From assembly GCA_017961625.1 (NCBI GenBank), contig JAGCWY010000142.1, positions 81,272 through 145,271 on the forward strand: a stretch of 64,000 nt of DNA, read 5' to 3'. Origin of the DNA: Ruminococcus sp. GTDB taxonomy: Bacteria > Bacillota > Clostridia > Oscillospirales > Ruminococcaceae. Made by a program: the position numbers and the translations under genes. The notes under the pieces were generated by a model that worked only from the letters and a program-made list of their open reading frames with translations, searched no databases and was not told the DNA's origin. Shown piece by piece: positions 10,163 to 18,816 of the stretch. Numbering within the stretch: position 1 is the first letter of the stretch; every line of letters begins with the position of its first letter.

Positions 10163-11130
10163 GCAAGAAAAATACTCAGAAGGAAAGCGTAAGCACTCCC
10201 GCAAAGGTTTATAACTTCTGTTCCAAGAAAAAGCTTATCCTCGGTGTTGTCATCGCGGTACTTGTGGTATTCATCGGAGCTGCGATAATCAGAGGCATCC
10301 ACCTCGCTATCGAGTTTAAGGGCGGTACCCTCATAACCTACACATATCAGGGCGACATCAACACAAATGAGGTCGCAGACGCTGTAAAGGAAATCGTAGG
10401 CTCGACAGTTACGGTAAGAACAGGTGAGAGCCTTGACTCAGGCGGAAAGCAGGTAACTATCTCCTTTACCTCCGATCAGGGACTTACAGCCGACAGACAG
10501 ACGGAGCTCACATCAGCTCTCAGAGAGAAGTTTGCTTCAAACGATCTCGTTATCTACGATTCAAACGATGTTAATCCCTCATCGGGACGTGAATTCCTGC
10601 TCAAGTGCTTCATCGCAGTACTCTTTGCAGCATTCATCGTTATCATATATATCGCTGTAAGATTCAGAAATATCGGAGGCTGGTCAGCCGGTGTATGCTC
10701 GATATTCGCACTCTGCCTCGATATATTTGTAGCCTTCACAACTACCATAGTATGCGGCTTCAGCATTGACTCCAACATCGTTGCCGTTATACTCACCATA
10801 CTCGGTTACTCTATCAACAACACTATCGTTATCTACGACAGAATCAGAGAGAACCGTAACCTCATGCCGAAGGCTTCACTCAACGAGCTTATCAATGTAA
10901 GCTGCACACAGTCGCTTACAAGATCTATCAGAACATCTATCACAACTATCGGTACTATGCTCGTCATCACTATTGTTGTTCTGGCAACAGGCTACAAGTC
11001 ACTACTCAGCTTCTCTGTACCGCTTATGATGGGTCTTATCTCAGGTACGTTCTCATCACTCTTTGTTGCACCTGTAACATGGTCATGGTGGAAGAACAAG
11101 TCCGAAGCAAAGAAAAAAAGCTCAAAGTAA
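10159..11130 (+). CDS. secF: protein translocase subunit SecF
   Basis: This 323-residue partner of SecD is translationally coupled through a 4-base overlap. It has an N-terminal helix, the IEFKGGTLI motif, a short periplasm-equivalent domain and five helices carrying GYSINNTIVIYDRIREN, the conserved RND-type motif of SecF. The last residues are Lys/Ser rich. A strong terminator follows immediately. Confidence 0.92.
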   Translation: MSKKNTQKESVSTPAKVYNFCSKKKLILGVVIAVLVVFIGAAIIRGIHLAIEFKGGTLITYTYQGDINTNEVADAVKEIVGSTVTVRTGESLDSGGKQVTISFTSDQGLTADRQTELTSALREKFASNDLVIYDSNDVNPSSGREFLLKCFIAVLFAAFIVIIYIAVRFRNIGGWSAGVCSIFALCLDIFVAFTTTIVCGFSIDSNIVAVILTILGYSINNTIVIYDRIRENRNLMPKASLNELINVSCTQSLTRSIRTSITTIGTMLVITIVVLATGYKSLLSFSVPLMMGLISGTFSSLFVAPVTWSWWKNKSEAKKKSSK

Positions 11131-11138
11131 TTTTTAAG

Positions 11139-11160
11139 ACCGCCCTTCGGGGCGGTTTTT
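11139..11160 (+). terminator. secDF terminator
   Basis: ACCGCCC-TTCG-GGGCGGT forms a seven-pair stem with a UUCG tetraloop, followed by six or more T. Confidence 0.92.
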
Positions 11161-11210
11161 TGTTATGCATAGCTTTCAGCTTACACTTATACTGCCTTTC
11201 CCCTATTATC

Positions 11211-11239
11211 TTGACTTTGTAATGATTATATTGTATAAT
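11211..11239 (+). promoter_or_regulatory. sigma-A promoter of the FHA gene cluster
   Basis: TTGACT (11211-11216), a 17-base spacer, and a perfect TATAAT (11234-11239). Confidence 0.8.
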
Positions 11240-11271
11240 ATATTGCAGAATCAGCTGAAAGGAGTGGTAAC

Positions 11272-12366
11272 GTGGCTAAGCTTAAATTCTCGGAGAAAAA
11301 CGGAGAGGTATATATAGTATGCAGACTCACTGGCAGTGAAATGCTCAACGAACCCGAATACCGCTATTTTATTGACAACCGCATAAAGGGCTGGCTCGTT
11401 CCCTCGGCGCAGTCCGCCGATAAGCTTGTATACACCGGTGCTCACGGCATTCCCCTTATAGACGTGCTGAAAAGCGGCATAGACAAGACACAGTATTTCC
11501 GGATAGTGTCAAATCTTCTAGATATACTTGAGGTTGCAGAGAAATGTGGCTTCAATATGCAGAATATCATGCTTGATCCGAATTATATCACCATAGACCG
11601 GCAAACAAAGGAGATACACCTTTTCTATCTCCCTCTATGGTACAACGAATCCACCAACGACGGAATCGTCAACTGTCTGCGTAAGATATCCACCTACGCA
11701 AGCTACAGTGACCGCTATGACTACGACCGTGTTGACAGCTTCATGAATTTTGTCATAAGCAAGCCAAGTTTCAGTATATACGAGACCAAGAACTATATAC
11801 ACAACGAAGCTCCCGAACTCTTTACACTTACGGACAGGAGCGAGTTCAGCAGACCTGCTTCCCAATCAGCTCAACAGGTACGTAAGCCGAAAGTACTGCC
11901 TCCTGTGCAGCAAAGCGGAGACACTCACGAATTTTCGGCGCAGAGAACTGAAAGGCCTACGTTATCGGCAGTTCAGAAATCTGAGCCAAAGGTTATACCT
12001 TCCCTCAGAGAGGAAAAAAAGCAGGTGCTCCCGGAGCTTGTGAAAAAAGAGATACCTCATACAGAACAGAGATATCCAACTATTACACGGCGCACAACCG
12101 GAGTCACAGTAAATATCGACAAACCAGTCTTCAAGATAGGTAAGGAACGCAGCCGCGTTGACTTCTGTGTCACAGAAAACCGAACAGTGAGCCGCCTTCA
12201 TGCCACTATCTATACCCGGAACGGCTCGTGCTTTATAGAGGACAACAACTCCACCAACAAAACATACATCAATGGCACTCCCCTCCTTCCCGAAAGGGAA
12301 ATAAAGCTAAAGGACGGCGATGTGCTCAGACTTTCCAACGAAGAATTCGATTTCACAGACAGGTAG
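11272..12366 (+). CDS. FHA domain protein with N-terminal DUF6382-like domain
   Basis: This 364-residue soluble protein starts at GTG 11272 after AAAGGAG. Residues 1 to about 180 resemble the DUF6382 domain found ahead of FHA domains in Firmicutes; residues 185-275 are a low-complexity Gln/Pro/Lys linker. The C-terminal FHA domain (about 280-364) has the phosphothreonine-binding GKE, SRLHA and N-S-T-N-x-T-Y-I-N-G motifs. FHA domains bind phosphothreonine on partner proteins, so a Ser/Thr kinase should exist elsewhere. The adjacent gene is a (broken) PP2C phosphatase, the classic partner. No kinase gene is in the window. Confidence 0.85.
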   Translation: MAKLKFSEKNGEVYIVCRLTGSEMLNEPEYRYFIDNRIKGWLVPSAQSADKLVYTGAHGIPLIDVLKSGIDKTQYFRIVSNLLDILEVAEKCGFNMQNIMLDPNYITIDRQTKEIHLFYLPLWYNESTNDGIVNCLRKISTYASYSDRYDYDRVDSFMNFVISKPSFSIYETKNYIHNEAPELFTLTDRSEFSRPASQSAQQVRKPKVLPPVQQSGDTHEFSAQRTERPTLSAVQKSEPKVIPSLREEKKQVLPELVKKEIPHTEQRYPTITRRTTGVTVNIDKPVFKIGKERSRVDFCVTENRTVSRLHATIYTRNGSCFIEDNNSTNKTYINGTPLLPEREIKLKDGDVLRLSNEEFDFTDR

Positions 12367-12374
12367 AGGTCAGT

Positions 12375-13142
12375 ATGGAATACATAGCAGCCTGCGATAC
12401 AGACGCAGGCATCTCAAAATACATAAATCAAGACAGCGTATGCGTCAAGACAGCTGAAACAGGCAACGGAAAAGCCGCTCTTATACTAGTATGTGACGGA
12501 ATGGGAGGTCTATCCCGTGGAGAGCTCGCCAGCGCTGAGGTCATACGCAGCTTTGCGGATTGGTTCGACAGCGAGTTCCCATTCGAGCTTCCCGACTGGA
12601 ACTGGGAGACCGCAGCCCGTAACGTAATAAGCCGCCTGAGGCGGCTCAACGCCATTATGGTTGACTACGGTATGCACGAGGATATACAACTCGGCACCAC
12701 AGCTACAGGCATAATAGCCGTAGACTCGAAATTCATGACCTTCCATGTTGGCGATACCCGTATTTACAAGATATCTGACTAGCTCAGCCAACTCACCGAC
12801 GATCATACCTTCGTGAACCGCGAGGTAAAAAACGGCAGAATGACTCCCGAGGAAGCTAAGACAGATCCCCGCAGGAACGCCCTAGTGCAGTGCGTTGGCG
12901 TCACCGCAGATATATTCCCGGAGGTAAAACTTGGAGACCTTGAAAGCGGCGCGAACTATATGATATGCTCTGACGGCTTCCGCCATGTACTTACCGAAAA
13001 AGAGCTGTTTGAAGAGCTTTCTCCAGAATGCACCGTCACAAAGGCAGATATGCAGAAAAAGCTCAGGGAGCTCATAGACACAGTCAAAGCAAGAGAGGAA
13101 AACGATAATATCACAGTCGCTCTGTTCCGTCCCGAATTCTGA
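12375..13142 (+). pseudogene. PP2C-type protein phosphatase interrupted by one in-frame TAG
   Basis: From ATG 12375 the frame encodes a 255-residue PP2C (PPM) Ser/Thr phosphatase except for a single TAG at 12780-12782, between ...DTRIYKISD and LSQLTDDHTFV.... No frameshift is needed. Both sides keep the metal-binding and family motifs: the N-terminal DSV and VCDGMGG, GTT, GDTRIY, CSDG and the terminal DN-IT. A CAG or AAG codon would need one base change to become TAG. The downstream half has no ribosome site of its own. It is either a recent nonsense mutation, a readthrough site or a sequence error. TAG serves as an ordinary stop in neighbouring genes (FHA, purB, hrcA, grpE), which argues against general recoding. 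Confidence 0.85.
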
Positions 13143-13183
13143 CAAACTTTCAAACGCAGCTATCCGCTCAAAGGAGAGGAACT

Positions 13184-13417
13184 ATGACTACAGGAGAGAT
13201 ACTTGTCATCGTGGCAGCTGCCGCGGTGTTCGTTATAATAAATCTGATAATGTGGAGCATTATCATAAAAAAGGAACGCAGGGAGACGCCATCTGCAACA
13301 GTTCCGGCTGTTGACAGTGGTATCAGACTTCCGGGAGGCGTTCCCGACGCGGCAGCCGATATGGGATTCAGGCTGCTGGAAAATACTGTCATCGTCCACA
13401 CAGACGACAGAATATAA
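13184..13417 (+). CDS. small single-pass membrane protein, 77 aa
   Basis: AAAGGAGAGG lies about eight bases before ATG 13184. One N-terminal hydrophobic helix (residues 5-28) is followed by a positively charged KKERR stop-transfer region and a polar tail, so the C-terminus is probably cytoplasmic. I recognise no family. It sits in the FHA/PP2C cluster and may be part of the same signalling unit; this is inferred from position only. Confidence 0.65.
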   Translation: MTTGEILVIVAAAAVFVIINLIMWSIIIKKERRETPSATVPAVDSGIRLPGGVPDAAADMGFRLLENTVIVHTDDRI

Positions 13418-13488
13418 TGGGTCATACCTGCCGCTTCCCATGCAGGCGGCGGTCTGATATATATTTATGATATAGGAGGAAAATCTAA

Positions 13489-13857
13489 ATGGCAAAGGCA
13501 TTCAAAATTATCAACATACTTCTTGTGGTGTATTACGGCATAATTGCTGTGATCACATTCACAGGTATCTCTGCCGCAGGCACTGCAGCAGCAGGCAAAA
13601 GAGGAGCCGACGCCGCCCTTGGCGGTGTAGCTTTTTTCACGGCGCTTATGTTGCTCATACCGACTCTTCTTGTTATTTATATGGCTGTTCAGGGACTTAA
13701 AAGAAATTATGGTTTGTGCTACAAACTCGCGGCGGTCCTTATGCTTCTGAACATCATATCTTTCGCAGTCACAAGCGACAAGAGCACAGCTATTTTCAGC
13801 CTTGTATTTTCTATAGTATACTGCTTCATGGCAAAAATGCTGGATTCAAAATACTGA
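13489..13857 (+). CDS. membrane protein, 122 aa, four helices
   Basis: AGGAGG precedes ATG 13489. The protein has about four hydrophobic segments (6-28, 44-66, 76-95, 100-116) with short loops, and ends in a polar KY tail. No known family comes to mind. The 71-base gap upstream holds a weak GC-rich inverted repeat (CCTGCCGCTTCCCATGCAGG) but no promoter that I can defend. Confidence 0.65.
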   Translation: MAKAFKIINILLVVYYGIIAVITFTGISAAGTAAAGKRGADAALGGVAFFTALMLLIPTLLVIYMAVQGLKRNYGLCYKLAAVLMLLNIISFAVTSDKSTAIFSLVFSIVYCFMAKMLDSKY

Positions 13858-13883
13858 TATTAACTTCTTGTAGGAGTTTTATT

Positions 13884-14564
13884 ATGGATAGATCTGATGT
13901 TTATCGTGATAAGGAGGCAAAGGCAAGGGAGTATGCCCACAACCGCACTCTGCTCAATAAATGCAACAAAACCTACACAAAACTTATCATAGCATATCTT
14001 TTTGCACTGACATTCTTTCCGCTGCTTTCATTCTTTCTAATGCTCGGCAGCGTTTTTGCGGATGATACCATATTCCTGACGTTTGAAAGCTTTATAGTCT
14101 ATTCGGTAGGTATATATTGCGCATGGCAGGCGGCATACAGAAGGAGCGACCTCTTCGTCGTATTTACTGGCGCCATAGCCATATTAAACCAGATTATACT
14201 CTACGTCTTCAAAAAATATGCCAACGGAGAATATCTGAAATACTTCAAATTTGACTCTATCGGCTATACATCAAAGATACATCTGTTCCTTCTTGTGATA
14301 ATACTCTTAATAGCAGCGGTAAACATGAAGACCAACTATACCTTCCATAAGCTCGAAAAGGAGGACAACTATCCACATTTCAACGAAAGATTCTTTGAAC
14401 AGGATATGAACAGCAAACAAATTGCGATACAGGATCCTTATAAGCAGCAGTTCGACAAGCTTAAGCAGACAGCCACAGACCAAATGACAGAGCTTACATT
14501 AAAAAATGAAAAGCTGGACGAACATGTTGACAATTACAGAAACGATTATATGGATGATGTATAA
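13884..14564 (+). CDS. membrane protein with C-terminal helical tail, 226 aa
   Basis: The start ATG 13884 (MDRSDVYRD) follows TAGGAG by seven bases; the frame extends further upstream, overlapping the previous gene, but without a ribosome site. A basic, Asn/Lys-rich N-terminus of about 35 residues is followed by four or five hydrophobic helices to about residue 150. A soluble, charged tail is then predicted to form a coiled coil. I do not recognise the family. It is the last gene before a strong terminator. Confidence 0.65.
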   Translation: MDRSDVYRDKEAKAREYAHNRTLLNKCNKTYTKLIIAYLFALTFFPLLSFFLMLGSVFADDTIFLTFESFIVYSVGIYCAWQAAYRRSDLFVVFTGAIAILNQIILYVFKKYANGEYLKYFKFDSIGYTSKIHLFLLVIILLIAAVNMKTNYTFHKLEKEDNYPHFNERFFEQDMNSKQIAIQDPYKQQFDKLKQTATDQMTELTLKNEKLDEHVDNYRNDYMDDV

Positions 14565-14599
14565 ATTATACAGAAATCAGGCATAATTTCATCAAAACT

Positions 14600-14624
14600 A
14601 AGGCGGCTCTCAGCCGCCTTTTTT
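14600..14624 (+). terminator. terminator after the FHA/PP2C cluster
   Basis: AAGGCGGCT (14600-14608) pairs with AGCCGCCTT (14612-14620) around a three-base loop, followed by TTTT. Confidence 0.92.
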
Positions 14625-14625
14625 A

Positions 14626-14654
14626 TTGACACGAAAGATTTATGATGATATAAT
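14626..14654 (+). promoter_or_regulatory. consensus sigma-A promoter of purB
   Basis: A perfect TTGACA (14626-14631), a 17-base spacer and a perfect TATAAT (14649-14654). It begins directly after the U-tract of the preceding terminator. Confidence 0.88.
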
Positions 14655-14717
14655 TAAAGTGATATTCTTTACGCTTAAAGCGCACATCAATTTTTATTCT
14701 AAAGGAGTAAGATCAAC

Positions 14718-16157
14718 ATGAGCAGCAACATCAACAGCTATGAAAGCCCTTTCTGCACACGTTATGCAAGTGAGGAAATGCAGTACATTTTCTCTGCGGA
14801 TAAAAAATTCACCACATGGAGAAAGCTTTGGGTAGCTTTGGCAAGAGCCGAAATGAAACTTGGGCTGCCTGTTACTGAGGCACAGGTTAAGCAACTTGAG
14901 GAGCATATAAACGACGTTGACTACGAAATGGCAGCTGAGCGCGAAAAAATAACACGCCATGACGTTATGGCTCATGTATTCACTTACGGACAGGCTTGTC
15001 CCGATGCGGCAGGCATCATACACCTCGGTGCAACCTCCTGCTACGTAGGCGACAATACCGACGTTATCATCATGCGCGACGCTCTTAAGGTAGTACGTAG
15101 GAAGCTTCTCAACGTAATGAACAACCTTGCAAAGTTCGCAGACGAGTACAAGAATCTCCCCTGCCTTGCTTATACTCATTTGCAGCCCGCTCAGCTCACC
15201 ACAGTTGGCAAGAGGGCTACTCTCTGGCTCAACGAGCTCCTCATGGACTTTCAGGACCTCGAATACCGTATGTCCACACTTAAACTCCTCGGCTCCAAGG
15301 GTACAACAGGTACTCAGGCTTCATTTATGGAGCTTTTCGAGGGTGATACCAACAAGATAAAGAAGTTAGAACAGATGATTGCAGAGGAAATGGGCTTCGA
15401 CGCGGTAGTTCCTGTATCAGGTCAGACCTACTCACGCAAGGTGGACTCAAAGGTGCTAGAGCTCCTCAGCGATATAGCACAGTCCGCAAGCAAATTCTCC
15501 AACGATATGCGTATACTCCAGTCCTTCAAGGAAATGGAGGAGCCCCGCGAAAAGAAGCAGATAGGTTCTTCCGCAATGGCTTACAAACGCAATCCAATGC
15601 GCTGTGAAAGAATAACCTCTCTCGCACGTTACGTGATGATAGACAGCCTCAACCCTGCTTTCACAGCAGGCACGCAGTGGTTTGAGAGGACTCTCGACGA
15701 CTCCGCAAACAAACGTATCAGCGTAGCAGAGGCATTCCTCGGCGTTGACGCTATACTCAATATAATGCTCAATGTTACTAATGGTATTGTAGTATATCCC
15801 GAGATGATACGCCGGCGCGTTATGGCAGAGCTTCCCTTCATGGCAAGTGAGAACATTATGATGGACGCCGTAAAGAAGGGCGGAAACCGTCAGGAGCTCC
15901 ACGACCGTATCATGGATTACTCAATGGAGGCAGGCGCTAATGTAAAGGTCAAGGGTCTTGACAACAACCTCTGCGAACTCATCGAAGCCGATCCTATGTT
16001 CATGGTAACAAAGGAGGAGCTTGACGCAGTTCTCAAGCCCGAGAACTACACAGGAAGAAGCTCACAGCAGGTTGATGAGTTCCTTACTGAGTGTATAAAG
16101 CCTATTCTCGCCGCAAACAAGGACATTCTCGGCGAAAGCTTCGAAATGAAAAATTAG
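14718..16157 (+). CDS. purB: adenylosuccinate lyase
   Basis: PurB catalyses two fumarate-releasing steps of purine synthesis: SAICAR to AICAR and adenylosuccinate to AMP. The 479-residue product carries the superfamily signature as GSSAMAYKRNPMRCE near residue 285 and the catalytic His regions (LGATSCYVGDN, YTHLQPAQ). Its length fits the family. AAAGGAG lies eight bases before the ATG. The gene has its own consensus promoter and ends in TAG. Confidence 0.95.
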   Translation: MSSNINSYESPFCTRYASEEMQYIFSADKKFTTWRKLWVALARAEMKLGLPVTEAQVKQLEEHINDVDYEMAAEREKITRHDVMAHVFTYGQACPDAAGIIHLGATSCYVGDNTDVIIMRDALKVVRRKLLNVMNNLAKFADEYKNLPCLAYTHLQPAQLTTVGKRATLWLNELLMDFQDLEYRMSTLKLLGSKGTTGTQASFMELFEGDTNKIKKLEQMIAEEMGFDAVVPVSGQTYSRKVDSKVLELLSDIAQSASKFSNDMRILQSFKEMEEPREKKQIGSSAMAYKRNPMRCERITSLARYVMIDSLNPAFTAGTQWFERTLDDSANKRISVAEAFLGVDAILNIMLNVTNGIVVYPEMIRRRVMAELPFMASENIMMDAVKKGGNRQELHDRIMDYSMEAGANVKVKGLDNNLCELIEADPMFMVTKEELDAVLKPENYTGRSSQQVDEFLTECIKPILAANKDILGESFEMKN

Positions 16158-16284
16158 TCAGCGCAAAAAGCCATTAGCATTTAGGAACGCACATTGTTCG
16201 TCCGTTATACTGCAGTATTATCAGGCGGATAGTATCCTCCTCTACACTAAGCACTAATCACCAACCGCAAATACTGGAGATACA
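16158..16284 (+). other. purB downstream spacer with palindrome
   Basis: This non-coding stretch holds AGCCATTAGC and a perfect 12-base palindrome, ATACTGCAGTAT, at 16207-16218. No clear terminator or promoter is visible, so the next gene may be reached by readthrough from purB. Confidence 0.4.
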
Positions 16285-17022
16285 ATGAAAAAAGCACTCA
16301 TTATCGGCGGAGCTGTTCTCGGTTTTCTGCTCACTGCTTCACTTGTAATATTCATATTTTTCCCGGGACTTCCCTCTTTTTTCAAGGTGAAATACCAATA
16401 CAAGCATATCAATGAAAAGCCAAATGCTTTTGAACTCGTATCTGTCAGAGCCGATTTTAAAGAATTTACACTGGATGGCATTAAACTTAAAGCACCAGCC
16501 GATTGCAGTTTGAAACTCGGCGGCAGCGGTCTGAAATCGGCATCTGGAGAAGTGGAGCTCGTTGTACTGCAAACCAACAACAAAGAACAAGATGAAACCC
16601 TTGCTTCATTTCAGGATTACGACCCGTGGGACATATATAAATATGAGCAAGAAGATTACAAAGATTTTTTCAGATTAATAGGGACAGAACCGCCACAGTA
16701 CGGCTTCAGCTCAAAGATTCTGTTTTACATAAGGGAATATATCACCTCTGCAGACTGTATAAGAATCCGCGGAAAAAATAAGGATATCTTTTTCGAGCTT
16801 GCCAATCTAAAGGAAAAAGCAATGGAAGCCGAAGATATGCAGAAGCTCAAAAGCAGCAACTTCACAGAATATATCGGCAGAATACATCGCAACGGATATG
16901 AAGATATATGGAATTTGTCCATTTTTCCTGATGGAGATGACCTGAACTCATATTTAGTCACGATAAAATGCGGCGACGAAACAACTGCAAAGCAGATAAT
17001 CAGCTCTATAGAGCTTGAATAA
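16285..17022 (+). CDS. membrane-anchored hypothetical protein, paralogue A
   Basis: This encodes 245 residues with an N-terminal hydrophobic anchor (6-29) ending in FFPGLPSFFKVKY, then an extracytoplasmic domain of mixed alpha/beta character with no cysteine pair or lipobox. The same anchor motif, FFPGLP-x3-K-x-K, begins the protein at 18817-19536, and both have similar lengths and a terminal segment resembling a short beta strand plus helix (S-x-E/Q-L). They are probably distant paralogues. Its stop is 13 bases before rimM. Confidence 0.65.
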   Translation: MKKALIIGGAVLGFLLTASLVIFIFFPGLPSFFKVKYQYKHINEKPNAFELVSVRADFKEFTLDGIKLKAPADCSLKLGGSGLKSASGEVELVVLQTNNKEQDETLASFQDYDPWDIYKYEQEDYKDFFRLIGTEPPQYGFSSKILFYIREYITSADCIRIRGKNKDIFFELANLKEKAMEAEDMQKLKSSNFTEYIGRIHRNGYEDIWNLSIFPDGDDLNSYLVTIKCGDETTAKQIISSIELE

Positions 17023-17035
17023 CAAAGGATAAGAT

Positions 17036-17539
17036 ATGAAAAAACAATACCTCGAAGCGGGCAAGATAGTCACCACCCACGGCATACGGGGAGAGGTGAA
17101 GATAATGCCCTACACCGACAGCCCCGAGCTTCTTGCAGAGTTCGACAGGTTATTCATAGGAAAAGGGCACGATGAAGTGTTCATTGAGCGCTCCCGTGTA
17201 TTCAAAAATACGGTCATTGCCAAGATAGAGGGCGTGGATACTCCCGAGGCTGCGGAAAAGCTCCGCAACAAGGTGCTTTATATGCACCGCGACGACCTTG
17301 AACTTGACGAGGATACCTATTTCATACAGGACCTTATCGGTATGGAGGTCCGAGACGCGGACACCGCGGAGGTCTACGGCACTATCGCCGACGTAATGCA
17401 GACCGGTGCAAACGACGTCTACGTCATAAAGGGACAGGATAGGGAATATCTCGTTCCTGCCATTGCCGATGTTGTGATATCTACCGATACCGACGAAAAC
17501 ATAATGACTATTCGTCCCCTCGACGGGCTTTTCGACTGA
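17036..17539 (+). CDS. rimM: ribosome maturation factor RimM
   Basis: RimM binds ribosomal protein S19 and assists 30S head maturation. The 167-residue product shows the N-terminal GKIVTTHGIRGEVKI motif and the C-terminal PRC-barrel domain with ENIMTIRPLDGLFD. AAAGGAT-type site precedes the ATG. RimM is usually directly followed by trmD; here two membrane-protein genes lie between them. Confidence 0.92.
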   Translation: MKKQYLEAGKIVTTHGIRGEVKIMPYTDSPELLAEFDRLFIGKGHDEVFIERSRVFKNTVIAKIEGVDTPEAAEKLRNKVLYMHRDDLELDEDTYFIQDLIGMEVRDADTAEVYGTIADVMQTGANDVYVIKGQDREYLVPAIADVVISTDTDENIMTIRPLDGLFD

Positions 17540-17542
17540 GAT

Positions 17543-18766
17543 ATGAAGAAAATCAATATCATATCTATCACTGTACTTGCAGTGTTATTCGCCGGGCTTG
17601 CAGTCTGGTCTGTGCTGTTTTTTCCGTCTCACTACAGGAACAAAAACGCCGATATAATATTGATTGGTGAAGAGCACGGTGTGAAGCGATACTACAATAT
17701 GGAGATTGAATACTGGAAGGATTGCTACGAAAATAAAGGTATACGCCACCTTTTTCTGGAACTTCCCTACTATGACGGAGAATTCCTTAATATCTGGATG
17801 CAGTCCGATAATGATGAGATACTTGACAAGATGCTTGAAGAGATTCAGGGCACTGCAAGCAATACGCCTGATTATAAGGAGTTTTTCCACACTATCAAGC
17901 GTGATTATCCGGAAACCATTTTCCACGGCACCGATATTGGTCACCAGTATATGACCACAGGCGCAAGATATCTTGAATATATTTCAGAAATGAACTCAGG
18001 CGATCTTACACATTCTGAGAACCAACGTATAGCTCTCGAAAACATCGAGCAGGCAAAAACGGCATACAGTGTTAACCCATCAGAATTCTTAGCTTTGCGC
18101 GAGCCCTATATGATATCAAACTTTATCCGGGAGTATGACAATATCGGTCAACCTGAGATAATGGGTATCTATGGCACATATCATGCGGACTTATCTGCGG
18201 ACAGAATGGCAGGAGCACTTAAGGAGCATTACGGCAATAATATAAGTACTACTCTGCTTCCGACAAAGTATTACCGAGGCTGGGAACCGCTCCCGGAATG
18301 GGGCATATCGTTCGTGGGCATAGTATTCCTGCTAATGCTTTTCATACCCAATGTTTTATGGAGCAAAAGGCAGCCCGCAGGCTATGAGGAGTCCGCAAAG
18401 CATGAAAACAAAGTGCTCCTCACACTTGAACGTGCAGGCGAAGTTCTTGTAAGCGTACTTCTGCTTACCAACCGACGCCTAGATCGCTTTTCATTTTCAC
18501 CGCGGCTTGGCTATATTATACTTGCACTTGTGCTCATGATCATTTACGAGCTATACTGGATAAAGTATTTCCGAAGCAGTCGCACCCTTGCAGATATGTA
18601 CTCGGATTACTGCGGATTTCCGCTGGCAGGAGCTTCACTGCCTGTATTTGCCGCACTCCTGCTGGGAGTTTATGCCTGCAATGTCTTCCTTATCGCAGCA
18701 GCGATAATACTCGGCATCGGACACATCGGCATACACCTTATGCATAAAAAAGAAACAGAAAAATAA
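17543..18766 (+). CDS. ChaN/TIKI-like domain protein with C-terminal membrane region
   Basis: This 407-residue protein starts four bases after rimM. An N-terminal membrane anchor (5-27) is followed by an extracytoplasmic domain with IGEEHG (about 42-47), a conserved-looking FLELPYYDGEF, HGTDIGH and, near residue 215, YGTYHADL. This His/Glu pattern recalls the ChaN, TIKI/TraB and erythromycin-esterase superfamily, but the match is weak and the metal ligands are not certain. The last 150 residues contain four or five membrane helices with a charged loop between them. The combination is unusual, and I cannot assign a substrate. Confidence 0.55.
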   Translation: MKKINIISITVLAVLFAGLAVWSVLFFPSHYRNKNADIILIGEEHGVKRYYNMEIEYWKDCYENKGIRHLFLELPYYDGEFLNIWMQSDNDEILDKMLEEIQGTASNTPDYKEFFHTIKRDYPETIFHGTDIGHQYMTTGARYLEYISEMNSGDLTHSENQRIALENIEQAKTAYSVNPSEFLALREPYMISNFIREYDNIGQPEIMGIYGTYHADLSADRMAGALKEHYGNNISTTLLPTKYYRGWEPLPEWGISFVGIVFLLMLFIPNVLWSKRQPAGYEESAKHENKVLLTLERAGEVLVSVLLLTNRRLDRFSFSPRLGYIILALVLMIIYELYWIKYFRSSRTLADMYSDYCGFPLAGASLPVFAALLLGVYACNVFLIAAAIILGIGHIGIHLMHKKETEK

Positions 18767-18816
18767 AAAGAACAAAAGAAAACAGGCTCAACACAGCCAA
18801 AAAGGAGGCATTTATC

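Noticed and set aside
12780..12782. Pyrrolysine or general UAG recoding
   Set aside because: TAG is used as the normal stop in the FHA, purB, hrcA and grpE genes, the radical SAM gene at 36487 matches HydE rather than PylB, and no pyl genes are present.
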